Source of the DNA: an uncultured Bacteroidales bacterium
Lineage (GTDB): Bacteria > Bacteroidota > Bacteroidia > Bacteroidales > UBA932
Direction of reading: 5' to 3'
Length of the DNA: 64,000 nt
Assembly (NCBI GenBank): GCA_947306365.1
Contig: CAMZGD010000002.1
Coordinates: forward strand, 1 to 64,000
Numbering within the stretch: position 1 is the first letter of the stretch; every line of letters begins with the position of its first letter. Below the pieces are notes generated by a model that worked only from the letters and a program-made list of their open reading frames with translations, was not told the origin of the DNA and did no database searches. Position numbers and translations under genes: made by a program. Below, piece after piece: positions 57,545 to 64,000 of this stretch.

Positions 57545-59980
57545 TTACAGCGTGGAGTCGCGGACACCGCGAATAGCATTGGCTACATATATACCATCAA
57601 AGTACCAGGCAAAGGAGAGAAACAAATCAAAAGAGGTGTTGGTGTTAATTCCAATACTGGTTGCAACAGTCCCATCCCGGTTGGAGGAAGACCAATAACG
57701 CGCAAAATAATAATCCAATGGTTCCTCTGGCGCAATCCCTGAAATACCACGTTGACCTACTCCGGGCAGGAATAACCCATTTGAATGTGTTCTTCCTCCC
57801 GGACAAGTTTCCGTTGCCGCTGTCGGCAGAAAGCTATTCTTATTTATAGCCTTCCAAACCACAGCGAGAGGCACTTGGAATCCGACGGGATTCGGATCAT
57901 AGATTGTCTTTTTTGAAACCATCATGGGGTTCGAAAGATTGGTGTCGTCTATTTCCCGGTCATCCGTGCTCGTGTTCCATAAATTATAATAATCCGTCGC
58001 CATCCATGTTGCCTCATACTGCTGAGGACAATAGAGTGTGCATGGTTGCTGAATGGTAGTACCGACCGCCACTTTCAAATTATCGACTACTAGCAGCACA
58101 TCGGAAGGATAATAGACTTTATCGTTCCCTTTCCCGTTGCTGGCTTGCAGCGGGTCTTTGCGTCCCCACTGGAATAGCGTCGAATTCCCAAGGGTTTCGA
58201 TGGTTTTCTCCTCCTGGACGATCGTTGCCGTTTCGGAAACCAGCCCTGAACCGTCCTGAACGGCCCGGACTTGGCAGGAACGGCCGGGATAAACCTCGGT
58301 TTTTCCATCGCACCAGCCGATGTTGACCGGGGCGAAGAGGAAGTCCCCGTCTGCCCTTTGCGTGACGGTCAAATCGTCATCGGTTACCCATATATGCCAA
58401 CTCCAGACGATCACATTGTCGGCCAGGAGCGCCACAAGCGCATTCCCCTGGCAGATCCGGTCACGGGGAACGGAGAAAGACAGGTATGCGTTTTGCCCGG
58501 TACCGGAAACGCTCACATCCTTCACGAGTCCGATGGCATCGGTCCAGAGAAGCCGTGCCGTCAATGTCTTCCCGCTGACGGAAGGCTGGAGAGCGATGTA
58601 GGGTTGTTGGATAGGGGCATCAGTATGGTCGAAAAGGTACTCGGGGAATCGCTCGTCAGTGACGGTCTCTTGCTGCCGGTGATAAGCCGCGTCGTTGGTC
58701 TCACCCAGATTGAGCGCATTTCCATAGACCAGCGGGAACCTATAGGTACCCGGAGCCTGGACGACGTAGCAGTTGGCGGTAGTCGTGGCAATTCCCGACG
58801 CACCCGTTGCCGGGTTGACAGTAGACAGGTCCAGGTTGTCCTTGTCAACTGGAATCAGCAGGTTCGCCCGGTGTGGATCATCGCCAGCGTTGTACTGAGG
58901 TTCCATTTCAAGCGTGAGCACTTCACCCCCGACGCTGCCGGCAGATGTGGTCGGGGCCTCCGGAAGCCAGTCGGGGGCTTCGGTGCTCCAGGTCTCTCCA
59001 TCGAGGGAATACTCGACCACATAGGGGACTTTCTCCTGCGTCTCACCGCGATAGCGGTAGCTCTGGAATCCTGAGGCCAGGGTGACGTCGCCGCCCGAAT
59101 AGGGGACGGTGCCGTCGGTGAGTGTTCCGAACACATAGACCCAACCGAAGTCGTCGTCGGTGAGCTTCTTGCCGCGTGCGCGGGCGCAGTTCCAACTGAA
59201 CGTGGGAGAATCCGAGCCAAGAACATTGTTGTCGCCGTCGTACGCCGTGACGGTGACGCTTTCATAGGATCCGGTAGGGACGGGGAGGTTCAGGACCATG
59301 TTGTCGGGGACAGGGGAGGGCACGAGGAATTTCGTGACGTTCGAGCCGCCGGTAATCTCGTCGGTGTTGCTGATGTAGCTGCCGTCGCTTTCGAGATGGA
59401 CGGGGAAGATGCCGTTGATGGGCTTGCCGAGGTCGACGGTCACGTAGCTGGTACCTGCAGGCAGGTCGCCGAGGGTGATGCGGAGCAGTCCGCCTAGGTG
59501 CATGAATGCAAGGTCCTGTCCCTCGTTGTTGATGGCAATCATCGGCAGGGGGGAATAGTCCGCGCCGACTGCAGTGAAGTCGTATTCGGCGGGGAGTTTC
59601 ACCTTGAGCGAGCCAGCGGTCGCGGCCTCGGCAACTCCGATGATGGCGGGATATACCGCATAGTTGCTGCGGGTCCCGGAGAGCGAGATCTGGTAGGTGT
59701 TGCCGCCGGCATAGGCATCGGACTCATAGTATTGTCCGCTTCCTTCGCTGCCGGCCCAGACGGCGATCTTGTCGCCGGCGGTCCAGCTGAATACCAGTTC
59801 ATCGCTGATTTCGGCCTTGGTGCCGGCCCCTTCGGCCGAGACGCCGACGGTCACGGTGCGCAGGCCCTCGTCAGGGGTGAGCTGCGCGCCCAGGTCTTCC
59901 GGCTCGCAGCCCAGGAGGAATGCGGTCGACAAAACTGCAAGTCCAAGACTCATCCGCAAGAAAGGAAAATACAATTTCAT
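57545..59980 (-). CDS. Fimbrillin-like lipoprotein with C-terminal FISUMP-type domain
   Basis: An 811-aa lipoprotein (lipobox FLLGCEPED). The N-terminal half resembles the fimbrillin/Mfa-like adhesins of Bacteroidales (EISDELVFSWTAGDKIAVWAG, NYAVYPAI, LPAEYDF near residues 50-150), with BACON-like beta domains in the middle (YVVEYSLDGETWSTEAPDWL). The C-terminus (YWSSSNRDGTVATSIGINTNTSF...AIRGVRD) is of the FISUMP type seen in surface lipoproteins. It should be a large surface protein, perhaps an adhesin tip or binding protein. No other fimbrial genes are near. The start 59980 begins the lipoprotein signal. It follows a hypothetical gene and pgk on the same strand. Confidence 0.78.
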   Translation of the reverse strand: MKLYFPFLRMSLGLAVLSTAFLLGCEPEDLGAQLTPDEGLRTVTVGVSAEGAGTKAEISDELVFSWTAGDKIAVWAGSEGSGQYYESDAYAGGNTYQISLSGTRSNYAVYPAIIGVAEAATAGSLKVKLPAEYDFTAVGADYSPLPMIAINNEGQDLAFMHLGGLLRITLGDLPAGTSYVTVDLGKPINGIFPVHLESDGSYISNTDEITGGSNVTKFLVPSPVPDNMVLNLPVPTGSYESVTVTAYDGDNNVLGSDSPTFSWNCARARGKKLTDDDFGWVYVFGTLTDGTVPYSGGDVTLASGFQSYRYRGETQEKVPYVVEYSLDGETWSTEAPDWLPEAPTTSAGSVGGEVLTLEMEPQYNAGDDPHRANLLIPVDKDNLDLSTVNPATGASGIATTTANCYVVQAPGTYRFPLVYGNALNLGETNDAAYHRQQETVTDERFPEYLFDHTDAPIQQPYIALQPSVSGKTLTARLLWTDAIGLVKDVSVSGTGQNAYLSFSVPRDRICQGNALVALLADNVIVWSWHIWVTDDDLTVTQRADGDFLFAPVNIGWCDGKTEVYPGRSCQVRAVQDGSGLVSETATIVQEEKTIETLGNSTLFQWGRKDPLQASNGKGNDKVYYPSDVLLVVDNLKVAVGTTIQQPCTLYCPQQYEATWMATDYYNLWNTSTDDREIDDTNLSNPMMVSKKTIYDPNPVGFQVPLAVVWKAINKNSFLPTAATETCPGGRTHSNGLFLPGVGQRGISGIAPEEPLDYYFARYWSSSNRDGTVATSIGINTNTSFDLFLSFAWYFDGIYVANAIRGVRDSTL

Positions 59981-60006
59981 TCGCTGAGTGATTAAATCCA
60001 TTTTAT

Positions 60007-60558
60007 TTATAGCAGTCTTTCCAGTTTGTAGCCCAGCAGGAAAAGTTCCATTGAGGCTCCGATGCGGAAAAAGACCCGGACCGTCCGGGTGAAGACGTGG
60101 TAGGCACGGGGACTTTGGGGCTCGATATGCTCGTGGCGGATTATCGTGAGGGCCGCCACGGCGCAGCTTGAGAACACATCCGCGAGGCGCCGGGCCGGCT
60201 CACCATCAAGTTCGTAGCCCAGAACCTGTGCGGTGATGCGCTCGTCCATATCGTCGAAACCGCGCGATCCCAGCAGATCCGCATAGCTTACCTGCTGGAA
60301 GGCCTGCCAGTCGGCGTCCCATAACTTGGCGACGGCCATGCCGAGATAGCCGGCCCAGGCTACGGCAGCCTCGGGGTATTGCTGGTACTCGCGTACGGCG
60401 TCGGCAAGATAGGGCTGTGCCAGGGTTTCGGCGAACTTGCCCGCAAGGTCGTCATTTCCCAGCAGCATGCCGCCCATCAGCCCGTGGCCCGTACAAAGGT
60501 TGACCAAGGCGTCCTGAAGCCGGTGCTCGTATTGATCGAGGTACGCTTGCTCGTCCAT
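60007..60558 (-). CDS. Uncharacterised helical protein
   Basis: A 183-aa soluble, mostly helical protein (QAYLDQYEHRLQDALVNLCTGHGLMGGMLLGNDDLAGKFAETLAQPYLADAVREYQQYPEAAVAWAGYLGMAVAKLWDADW). No signal peptide, no motif I recognise. It lies 16 bp behind pgk and 26 bp before the fimbrillin-like gene, so it is probably cotranscribed with pgk. The start at 60558 is taken because the longer ORF would overlap pgk without a signal. Confidence 0.6.
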   Translation of the reverse strand: MDEQAYLDQYEHRLQDALVNLCTGHGLMGGMLLGNDDLAGKFAETLAQPYLADAVREYQQYPEAAVAWAGYLGMAVAKLWDADWQAFQQVSYADLLGSRGFDDMDERITAQVLGYELDGEPARRLADVFSSCAVAALTIIRHEHIEPQSPRAYHVFTRTVRVFFRIGASMELFLLGYKLERLL

Positions 60559-60574
60559 CCGGAACCTTCGGGCA

Positions 60575-61828
60575 CTAGTCTTCGCGGATTGCGGCGATGC
60601 CGGGCAGGACTTTGCCTTCGATGGCCTCAAGCATGGCGCCGCCGCCGGTGGAGACGTAGCTCACCTTGTCGGCGTAGCCCATCTGGCTGACCGCTGCGAC
60701 CGAGTCGCCGCCGCCCACCAGCGTGTATGCGCCCGCAGCCGTCGCTTCGGCCAGCGCATCGGCGATCTGGAGCGTTCCCTTGGCAAAATTCGGCATCTCG
60801 AATACGCCCACCGGCCCGTTCCAGAGGACGGTCTTGGAGTTGAGGATGATGCTCTTCCAGTTTTCGATCGATGCAGGACCGGCATCCATTCCCTGCCAGC
60901 CGTCGGGAATCTCGTGCGAAGGCACGGTCCGGACATTGGCATCGTTGCTGAAGTCGTCGGCCACGCGGGTCTGGACGGAAAGGGAGAGATTGACGCCGCG
61001 CTCCTTGGCCAGGCGGATGATCTCCAGTGCGTCGGGAATCAGGTCGTCCTCGTGCAGCGAGTTGCCGATCCGGCCGCCTTCGGCCTTGATGAAGGTGTAG
61101 CCCATGCCGCCGCCGATGATCAGGTTGTCCACCTTGGTCACCAGGTTCTTGAGCACCTCAAGTTTCGAAGAGACTTTCGAACCGCCGATGATGGCCGTGA
61201 AAGGATGCTGCGCGTTCTTGAGCACATTGTCGATGGCGCGGATTTCTCCCTCCATCAGGTAACCGAACATCTTGTCTTCCGGGAAATACTTGGCGATGAG
61301 GGCTGTGGAGGCGTGGGCGCGATGCGCGGTGCCGAATGCGTCGTTGATGTAGCAGTCGGCATAGGAGGCGAGCTTCTTCGTGAAGGCTTTCTGGCTCTCC
61401 TTGACGGCGGCCTTCGCGGCCTTCTTCTCCTCGTCGGTGGCATCGTCGGCCAGGCCGCGGGGTTTTCCCTCCTCTTCGGCGTAGAAGCGCAGGTTCTCGA
61501 GCACGAGCACTTCGCCCGGCTTGAGGGCGGCTGCTTCGGCGTCGGCCTTCTGGCAGTCGGGTGCGAATTTCACCGGTACGCCCAGGTACTGTTCCACGCG
61601 GGCGAGGATGTGCTTGAGGGAGTATTTCTCCGAAGGTCCCTTCGGGCGGCCGAGGTGCGACATGATGATCAGCGCACCGCCGCCGGCGAGCACTTTCTTC
61701 AGGGTGGGGATGGCAGCCCGGATGCGGGTGTCGTCGGTAATCTCGAACTGTTCGTTCAGGGGAACGTTGAAATCGACGCGGACGATGGCTTTCTTGCCGC
61801 GGAAATCGTAGGAATCAATCTGTTTCAT
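60575..61828 (-). CDS. pgk: Phosphoglycerate kinase
   Basis: A 417-aa glycolytic enzyme making ATP from 1,3-bisphosphoglycerate. Motifs: [31 protein letters not shown] (substrate Asp/Asn), [52 protein letters not shown] and the C-terminal [35 protein letters not shown]. Full length for the family (390-420). Start 61828 follows a TATCTTTG box with a leader of about 38 nt. Confidence 0.97.
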   Translation of the reverse strand: MKQIDSYDFRGKKAIVRVDFNVPLNEQFEITDDTRIRAAIPTLKKVLAGGGALIIMSHLGRPKGPSEKYSLKHILARVEQYLGVPVKFAPDCQKADAEAAALKPGEVLVLENLRFYAEEEGKPRGLADDATDEEKKAAKAAVKESQKAFTKKLASYADCYINDAFGTAHRAHASTALIAKYFPEDKMFGYLMEGEIRAIDNVLKNAQHPFTAIIGGSKVSSKLEVLKNLVTKVDNLIIGGGMGYTFIKAEGGRIGNSLHEDDLIPDALEIIRLAKERGVNLSLSVQTRVADDFSNDANVRTVPSHEIPDGWQGMDAGPASIENWKSIILNSKTVLWNGPVGVFEMPNFAKGTLQIADALAEATAAGAYTLVGGGDSVAAVSQMGYADKVSYVSTGGGAMLEAIEGKVLPGIAAIRED

Positions 61829-61866
61829 AGCGTATTTGATTATCTTGTCTCTTGCCGTGCAAAACA

Positions 61867-61874
61867 CAAAGATA
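61867..61874 (-). promoter_or_regulatory. -7 box of pgk
   Basis: Minus-strand TATCTTTG (TAnnTTTG), just downstream of the stop of the ribbon-helix-helix gene. Confidence 0.7.
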
Positions 61875-61875
61875 A

Positions 61876-62034
61876 TCATTTTTTCTTTCGGCCCGCGCGC
61901 GCGAGGGCCTCGTCGATGATCCACTGCAGCTGCCCGTTGGTGCTGCGGAATTCATCGGAGGCCCATCGTTCGAGCGCTTCGAAAGTGTTCGCGTCGATCC
62001 GCAGGACGAAATTCTTGGTTCCTTCCTTCGCCAT
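61876..62034 (-). CDS. Small Arc-type ribbon-helix-helix protein
   Basis: A 52-aa protein shorter than the ORF-track entry. It has the Arc/MetJ-type pattern: a strand ([46 protein letters not shown]) with two helices, so a dimeric DNA-binding protein is expected. The start ATG at 62034 is 7 bp after the stop of the SPFH gene, so the two form an operon. It may regulate the SPFH gene; this is inference. Confidence 0.75.
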   Translation of the reverse strand: MAKEGTKNFVLRIDANTFEALERWASDEFRSTNGQLQWIIDEALARAGRKKK

Positions 62035-62041
62035 CGGAGCG

Positions 62042-62983
62042 TCAGTTGTACAGGGATCCGGTATTGACGATCGGCTGGGCGTTGTCCTCGGCGCAGAGCA
62101 CGACGAGCAGGTTGCTGACCATCGCGGCCTTGCGTTCCTCGTCGAGTTCCACGACGCCTTCTTCCTTGAGATGGTCGAGGGCAAGCTTCACCATCGAGAC
62201 GGCGCCTTCCACGATCTTTTCGCGGGCAGCGATGATGGCATCGGCCTGCTGGCGGCGGAGCATCACGGCAGCGATCTCAGGGGCGTAGGCCAGGTAATTG
62301 ATCCGGGCCTCCACGGCCTCGATGCCGGCGATGGAAAGCCGTTCGTTGAGGGTGTTGGTCAGCACGTCGTTGATTTCCTCGGCGCCGGAACGGAGCGTAA
62401 TATCGCCTTCCTTCGTCGGACCGCCGTTTTCATCGTAATTATAGTTGCCGGCCACCTGACGAAGCGCCGCGTCGGCCTGCACCTTGACGAAGCTTTCGAA
62501 AGCCTTCATCGTGGAACTCAGGCTGCCCTGCGTGCTCATCGTCTGCGAGTCGATCTCGAAGAGGCTCTTGTACACGTCCTTCACGCGCCAGACCAGCACC
62601 AGGCCGATGAGGATCGGGTTGCCGCTCTTGTCGTTGACCTTGATGGCTTCAGCGTCAAAGTTGCGGGCGCGCAGCGAAACCTTCTTCTTGGAATAGAAAG
62701 GATTGACCCACCAGAATCCGTTTTCTCGGAACGTGCCGCTGTACCGTCCGAAGAACACCAGCGCGCGGGCTTCATTGGGTTCGAGCTTTACCATGCCGAT
62801 GGCCAGCAGGATGATCAGCAGCATGGAAATGGGGAAGGTGAGCCCCAGAATGAGGTCTGCGCGGGGCGCGTCGCTGGCATTGACGGCGATGATGATGTCG
62901 GCCGCGATAATGGCGAGAATGAGGAACAGCGCGATGAATCCGCTGGTTTTGAATCCTTTGAATTCGAATTCTTTGGTTTCCAT
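62042..62983 (-). CDS. SPFH/Band-7 domain membrane protein
   Basis: A 313-aa protein with two N-terminal transmembrane helices (residues 15-60), followed by an SPFH/Band-7 domain (VKLEPNEARALVFFGRYSGTFRENGFWWVNPF, ARNFDAEAIKVNDKSGNPILIGLVLVWRVKDVYKSLFEIDS) and a coiled-coil tail (PEIAAVMLRRQQADAIIAAREKIVEGAVSMV). SPFH proteins form membrane rafts or protease-associated scaffolds. It is cotranscribed with a small Arc-type protein. Its promoter is TATCTTTG at 63020-63027. Confidence 0.9.
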   Translation of the reverse strand: METKEFEFKGFKTSGFIALFLILAIIAADIIIAVNASDAPRADLILGLTFPISMLLIILLAIGMVKLEPNEARALVFFGRYSGTFRENGFWWVNPFYSKKKVSLRARNFDAEAIKVNDKSGNPILIGLVLVWRVKDVYKSLFEIDSQTMSTQGSLSSTMKAFESFVKVQADAALRQVAGNYNYDENGGPTKEGDITLRSGAEEINDVLTNTLNERLSIAGIEAVEARINYLAYAPEIAAVMLRRQQADAIIAAREKIVEGAVSMVKLALDHLKEEGVVELDEERKAAMVSNLLVVLCAEDNAQPIVNTGSLYN

Positions 62984-63019
62984 AAATGTAATTATTAAAA
63001 TGATATCCTTTTGATATTA

Positions 63020-63027
63020 CAAAGATA
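63020..63027 (-). promoter_or_regulatory. -7 box of the SPFH gene
   Basis: Minus-strand TATCTTTG (TAnnTTTG), 36 bases before the ATG at 62983. Confidence 0.65.
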
Positions 63028-63053
63028 TTATAAAAAAATGAATATCCAAAAAT

Positions 63054-63120
63054 ATTGTCTGCTTCTATTTCAAAACCGTCTGCGCCCACGCAGCCGTGAG
63101 TGGAAACAGAAGCAGACAAT
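63054..63120 (+). repeat. Palindromic element B (18-bp arms, shared core)
   Basis: ATTGTCTGCTTCTATTTC (63054-63071) pairs with 63103-63120 except for one base. The 31-nt loop holds CTGCG-CCCA-CGCAG (63080-63093). Bases 63068-63103 match the core of element A (minus strand of 56011-56135) at 35 of 36 positions, although the outer arms are unrelated. It ends 11 bp before the smpB -7 box. Confidence 0.85.
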
Positions 63121-63131
63121 CATAAATTTTA

Positions 63132-63139
63132 TACCTTTG
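63132..63139 (+). promoter_or_regulatory. -7 box of smpB
   Basis: TACCTTTG (TAnnTTTG), 8 bases before the ATG at 63148, so the leader is only a few bases. Element B occupies the place where the -33 region would be. Confidence 0.65.
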
Positions 63140-63147
63140 CACGACGT

Positions 63148-63606
63148 ATGGCAAAGGAAAAGAAAAAAAGCACCGTCGAGATCCGTAACAAGAAAGCCGG
63201 GTTCGAGTATGAGTTTCTCGAACGCTTCACGGCCGGTATCGTGCTCAACGGAACGGAGATCAAGTCGATCCGTGCGGGCAAGGCCTCGCTCGTGGACAGC
63301 TGGTGCTATTTCGCAGGCGGCGAGCTGTATGTCAAGAATATGAACGTGGCGGAATACTGGTGGGGGTCGGCGTTCAGCCGCCAGGATCCCCGGCGTGACC
63401 GCAAACTGCTTCTCACGAAAAAGGAGCTCCGGAAACTGGACCGCGCCGTCAAGGAGAAAGGCCTCACCATCGTGGCCACGCGGCTGTTCATCGCCGAGAA
63501 CGGCTATGCGAAACTGGATATCGCGCTGGCCCGCGGCAAGCGGGAATTCGACAAGCGGGAATCCATCAAGGAAAAAGACCTTCGCCGTGACAGCGAACGG
63601 TCTTAG
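63148..63606 (+). CDS. smpB: SsrA-binding protein
   Basis: A 152-aa small RNA-binding protein that carries tmRNA to stalled ribosomes. All family landmarks are present: [94 protein letters not shown] and the basic tail ([21 protein letters not shown]). No tmRNA gene (ssrA) is visible in this window. The start at 63148 follows the TACCTTTG box. Confidence 0.96.
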   Translation: MAKEKKKSTVEIRNKKAGFEYEFLERFTAGIVLNGTEIKSIRAGKASLVDSWCYFAGGELYVKNMNVAEYWWGSAFSRQDPRRDRKLLLTKKELRKLDRAVKEKGLTIVATRLFIAENGYAKLDIALARGKREFDKRESIKEKDLRRDSERS

Positions 63607-63617
63607 CCCCCTTTCAC

Positions 63618-64000
63618 TTATCCGCGCTTCCGCAGGTGGCGCAGCCGCTGCTTCAGCTCTTCCAGGTTGGGGAAGGTAAGGTGACGGCGCGTCTTCTCAG
63701 GATGCATCTCGTCGAACTTGATGAGGATGCCCGCCTCGATCACGTCGCCGAACTCGTCATTGATGCCGGCGCCGAACGACCGCATCGTCGGCGACAGGTT
63801 CATATAGGTATTGACCAGCGGCGGGATGTTGACGCCCATCTGCTGGATCTCGCGCTTGAGGATTTTGTAGTCTTCCCGGAAATCGTTGCCCGTGAAAACC
63901 TTGCCGAGTTCGCGCGACAGTTTGATCTTGACCGGTTTCTTGGGAATCACCATCCGGTCGATCCGGCCGCGCAGGTCGCTCTCCCACCTGCCGAAGTGCT
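63618..64000 (-). CDS. Putative GNAT/hemolysin-type acyltransferase, C-terminal part
   Basis: The reading frame stays open to the window edge (upstream codons give FGRWESDLRGRIDR), so the gene begins outside. The visible part ends with KLSRELGKVFTGNDFREDYKILKREIQQMGVNIPPLVNTYMNLSPTMRSFGAGINDEFGDVIEAGILIKFDEM, similar to the C-terminal portion of the putative hemolysin / ornithine-lipid-type acyltransferases common in Bacteroidota. The catalytic part is outside the window, so the call is tentative. It converges on smpB with 11 bp between the stops. Confidence 0.6.
   Translation of the reverse strand, partial: HFGRWESDLRGRIDRMVIPKKPVKIKLSRELGKVFTGNDFREDYKILKREIQQMGVNIPPLVNTYMNLSPTMRSFGAGINDEFGDVIEAGILIKFDEMHPEKTRRHLTFPNLEELKQRLRHLRKRG

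Noticed and set aside
57274-57576. 100-aa ORF on the plus strand in the gene-free stretch
   Set aside because: No promoter or ribosome site, composition unlike other genes here, and it runs antisense into the end of the fimbrillin-like gene.
60914-62998. 694-aa plus-strand ORF
   Set aside because: Antisense to pgk and the SPFH gene; no recognisable motif.
1-64000. CRISPR array, prophage or insertion sequence
   Set aside because: I saw no regularly spaced repeats, no cas genes, no phage structural genes and no transposase or integrase gene.

Overview
The window looks like a piece of a Bacteroidota (Bacteroidales) chromosome with fairly high GC and tight gene packing. The evidence is the repeated -7 promoter motif TAnnTTTG upstream of many genes, and the lineage-typical gene set: GldH lipoprotein, PSP1/RicT protein, GH97 glycosidase, TonB receptor with a carboxypeptidase-like plug, fimbrillin-like lipoprotein, DUF3109, DUF6249, and an M28/M3/U32 peptidase complement. 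I cannot fix the genus from sequence alone.

Layout. 1-250: 3' end of a 5S rRNA gene and its terminators. 260-9.1 kb: serpin lipoprotein, POT peptide transporter, AspT/YidE-type transporter, GH97 glycosidase, zinc metallopeptidase and adenosylhomocysteinase. 9.1-20 kb: free-Met-(R)-sulfoxide reductase, an HEFGH-containing lipoprotein, an ECF sigma operon, an M3 peptidase, a flavodiiron protein, and an operon of HAD phosphatase, Fe-S aldo/keto reductase and a fused polyferredoxin. 20-24.2 kb: OmpA/TPR-like protein, tRNA-Leu(UAA), alpha/beta hydrolase and a ParDE toxin-antitoxin pair. This stretch is bracketed by a duplicated block (tRNA 3' end, long palindrome, hydrolase 3' end). 24-31.4 kb: TonB receptor with a divergent XRE regulator, small membrane proteins, a LytTR regulator, an EF-hand/LEA-like protein and an M28 peptidase. 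31.5-39.3 kb: tripartite RND efflux operon (TolC-like, adaptor, permease, small PII/CutA-like protein), thioredoxin, beta-barrel protein and polyprenyl synthase. 39.3-44.1 kb: a leftward six-gene housekeeping operon (pyrH, frr, holB, ricT-like, gldH, trmB). 44.1-50.9 kb: an isolated sdhC, hemW, coiled-coil and TPR proteins and a U32 peptidase. 51-57 kb: leftward operon MTase, lgt, capA-like, CNNM/CBS, miaA, SGNH hydrolase. 57.5-64 kb: fimbrillin-like lipoprotein, pgk, a ribbon-helix-helix protein, SPFH protein, smpB and a partial gene.

The least expected content is non-coding. The 3' end of tRNA-Leu lies inside a perfect 56-bp palindrome that recurs 2 kb downstream with a hydrolase gene remnant. 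A set of intergenic palindromic elements (about 12.95, 51.0, 56.0, 57.2 and 63.1 kb) has long inverted arms. Two of them share a 36-nt core (35/36 identical) inside unrelated arms, and others share short head or end motifs. This could be an undescribed modular palindromic repeat family. Two to three genes (pyrH, the class I methyltransferase, and perhaps the LytTR gene) have the -7 box so close to the start codon that leaderless or near-leaderless mRNAs are predicted.
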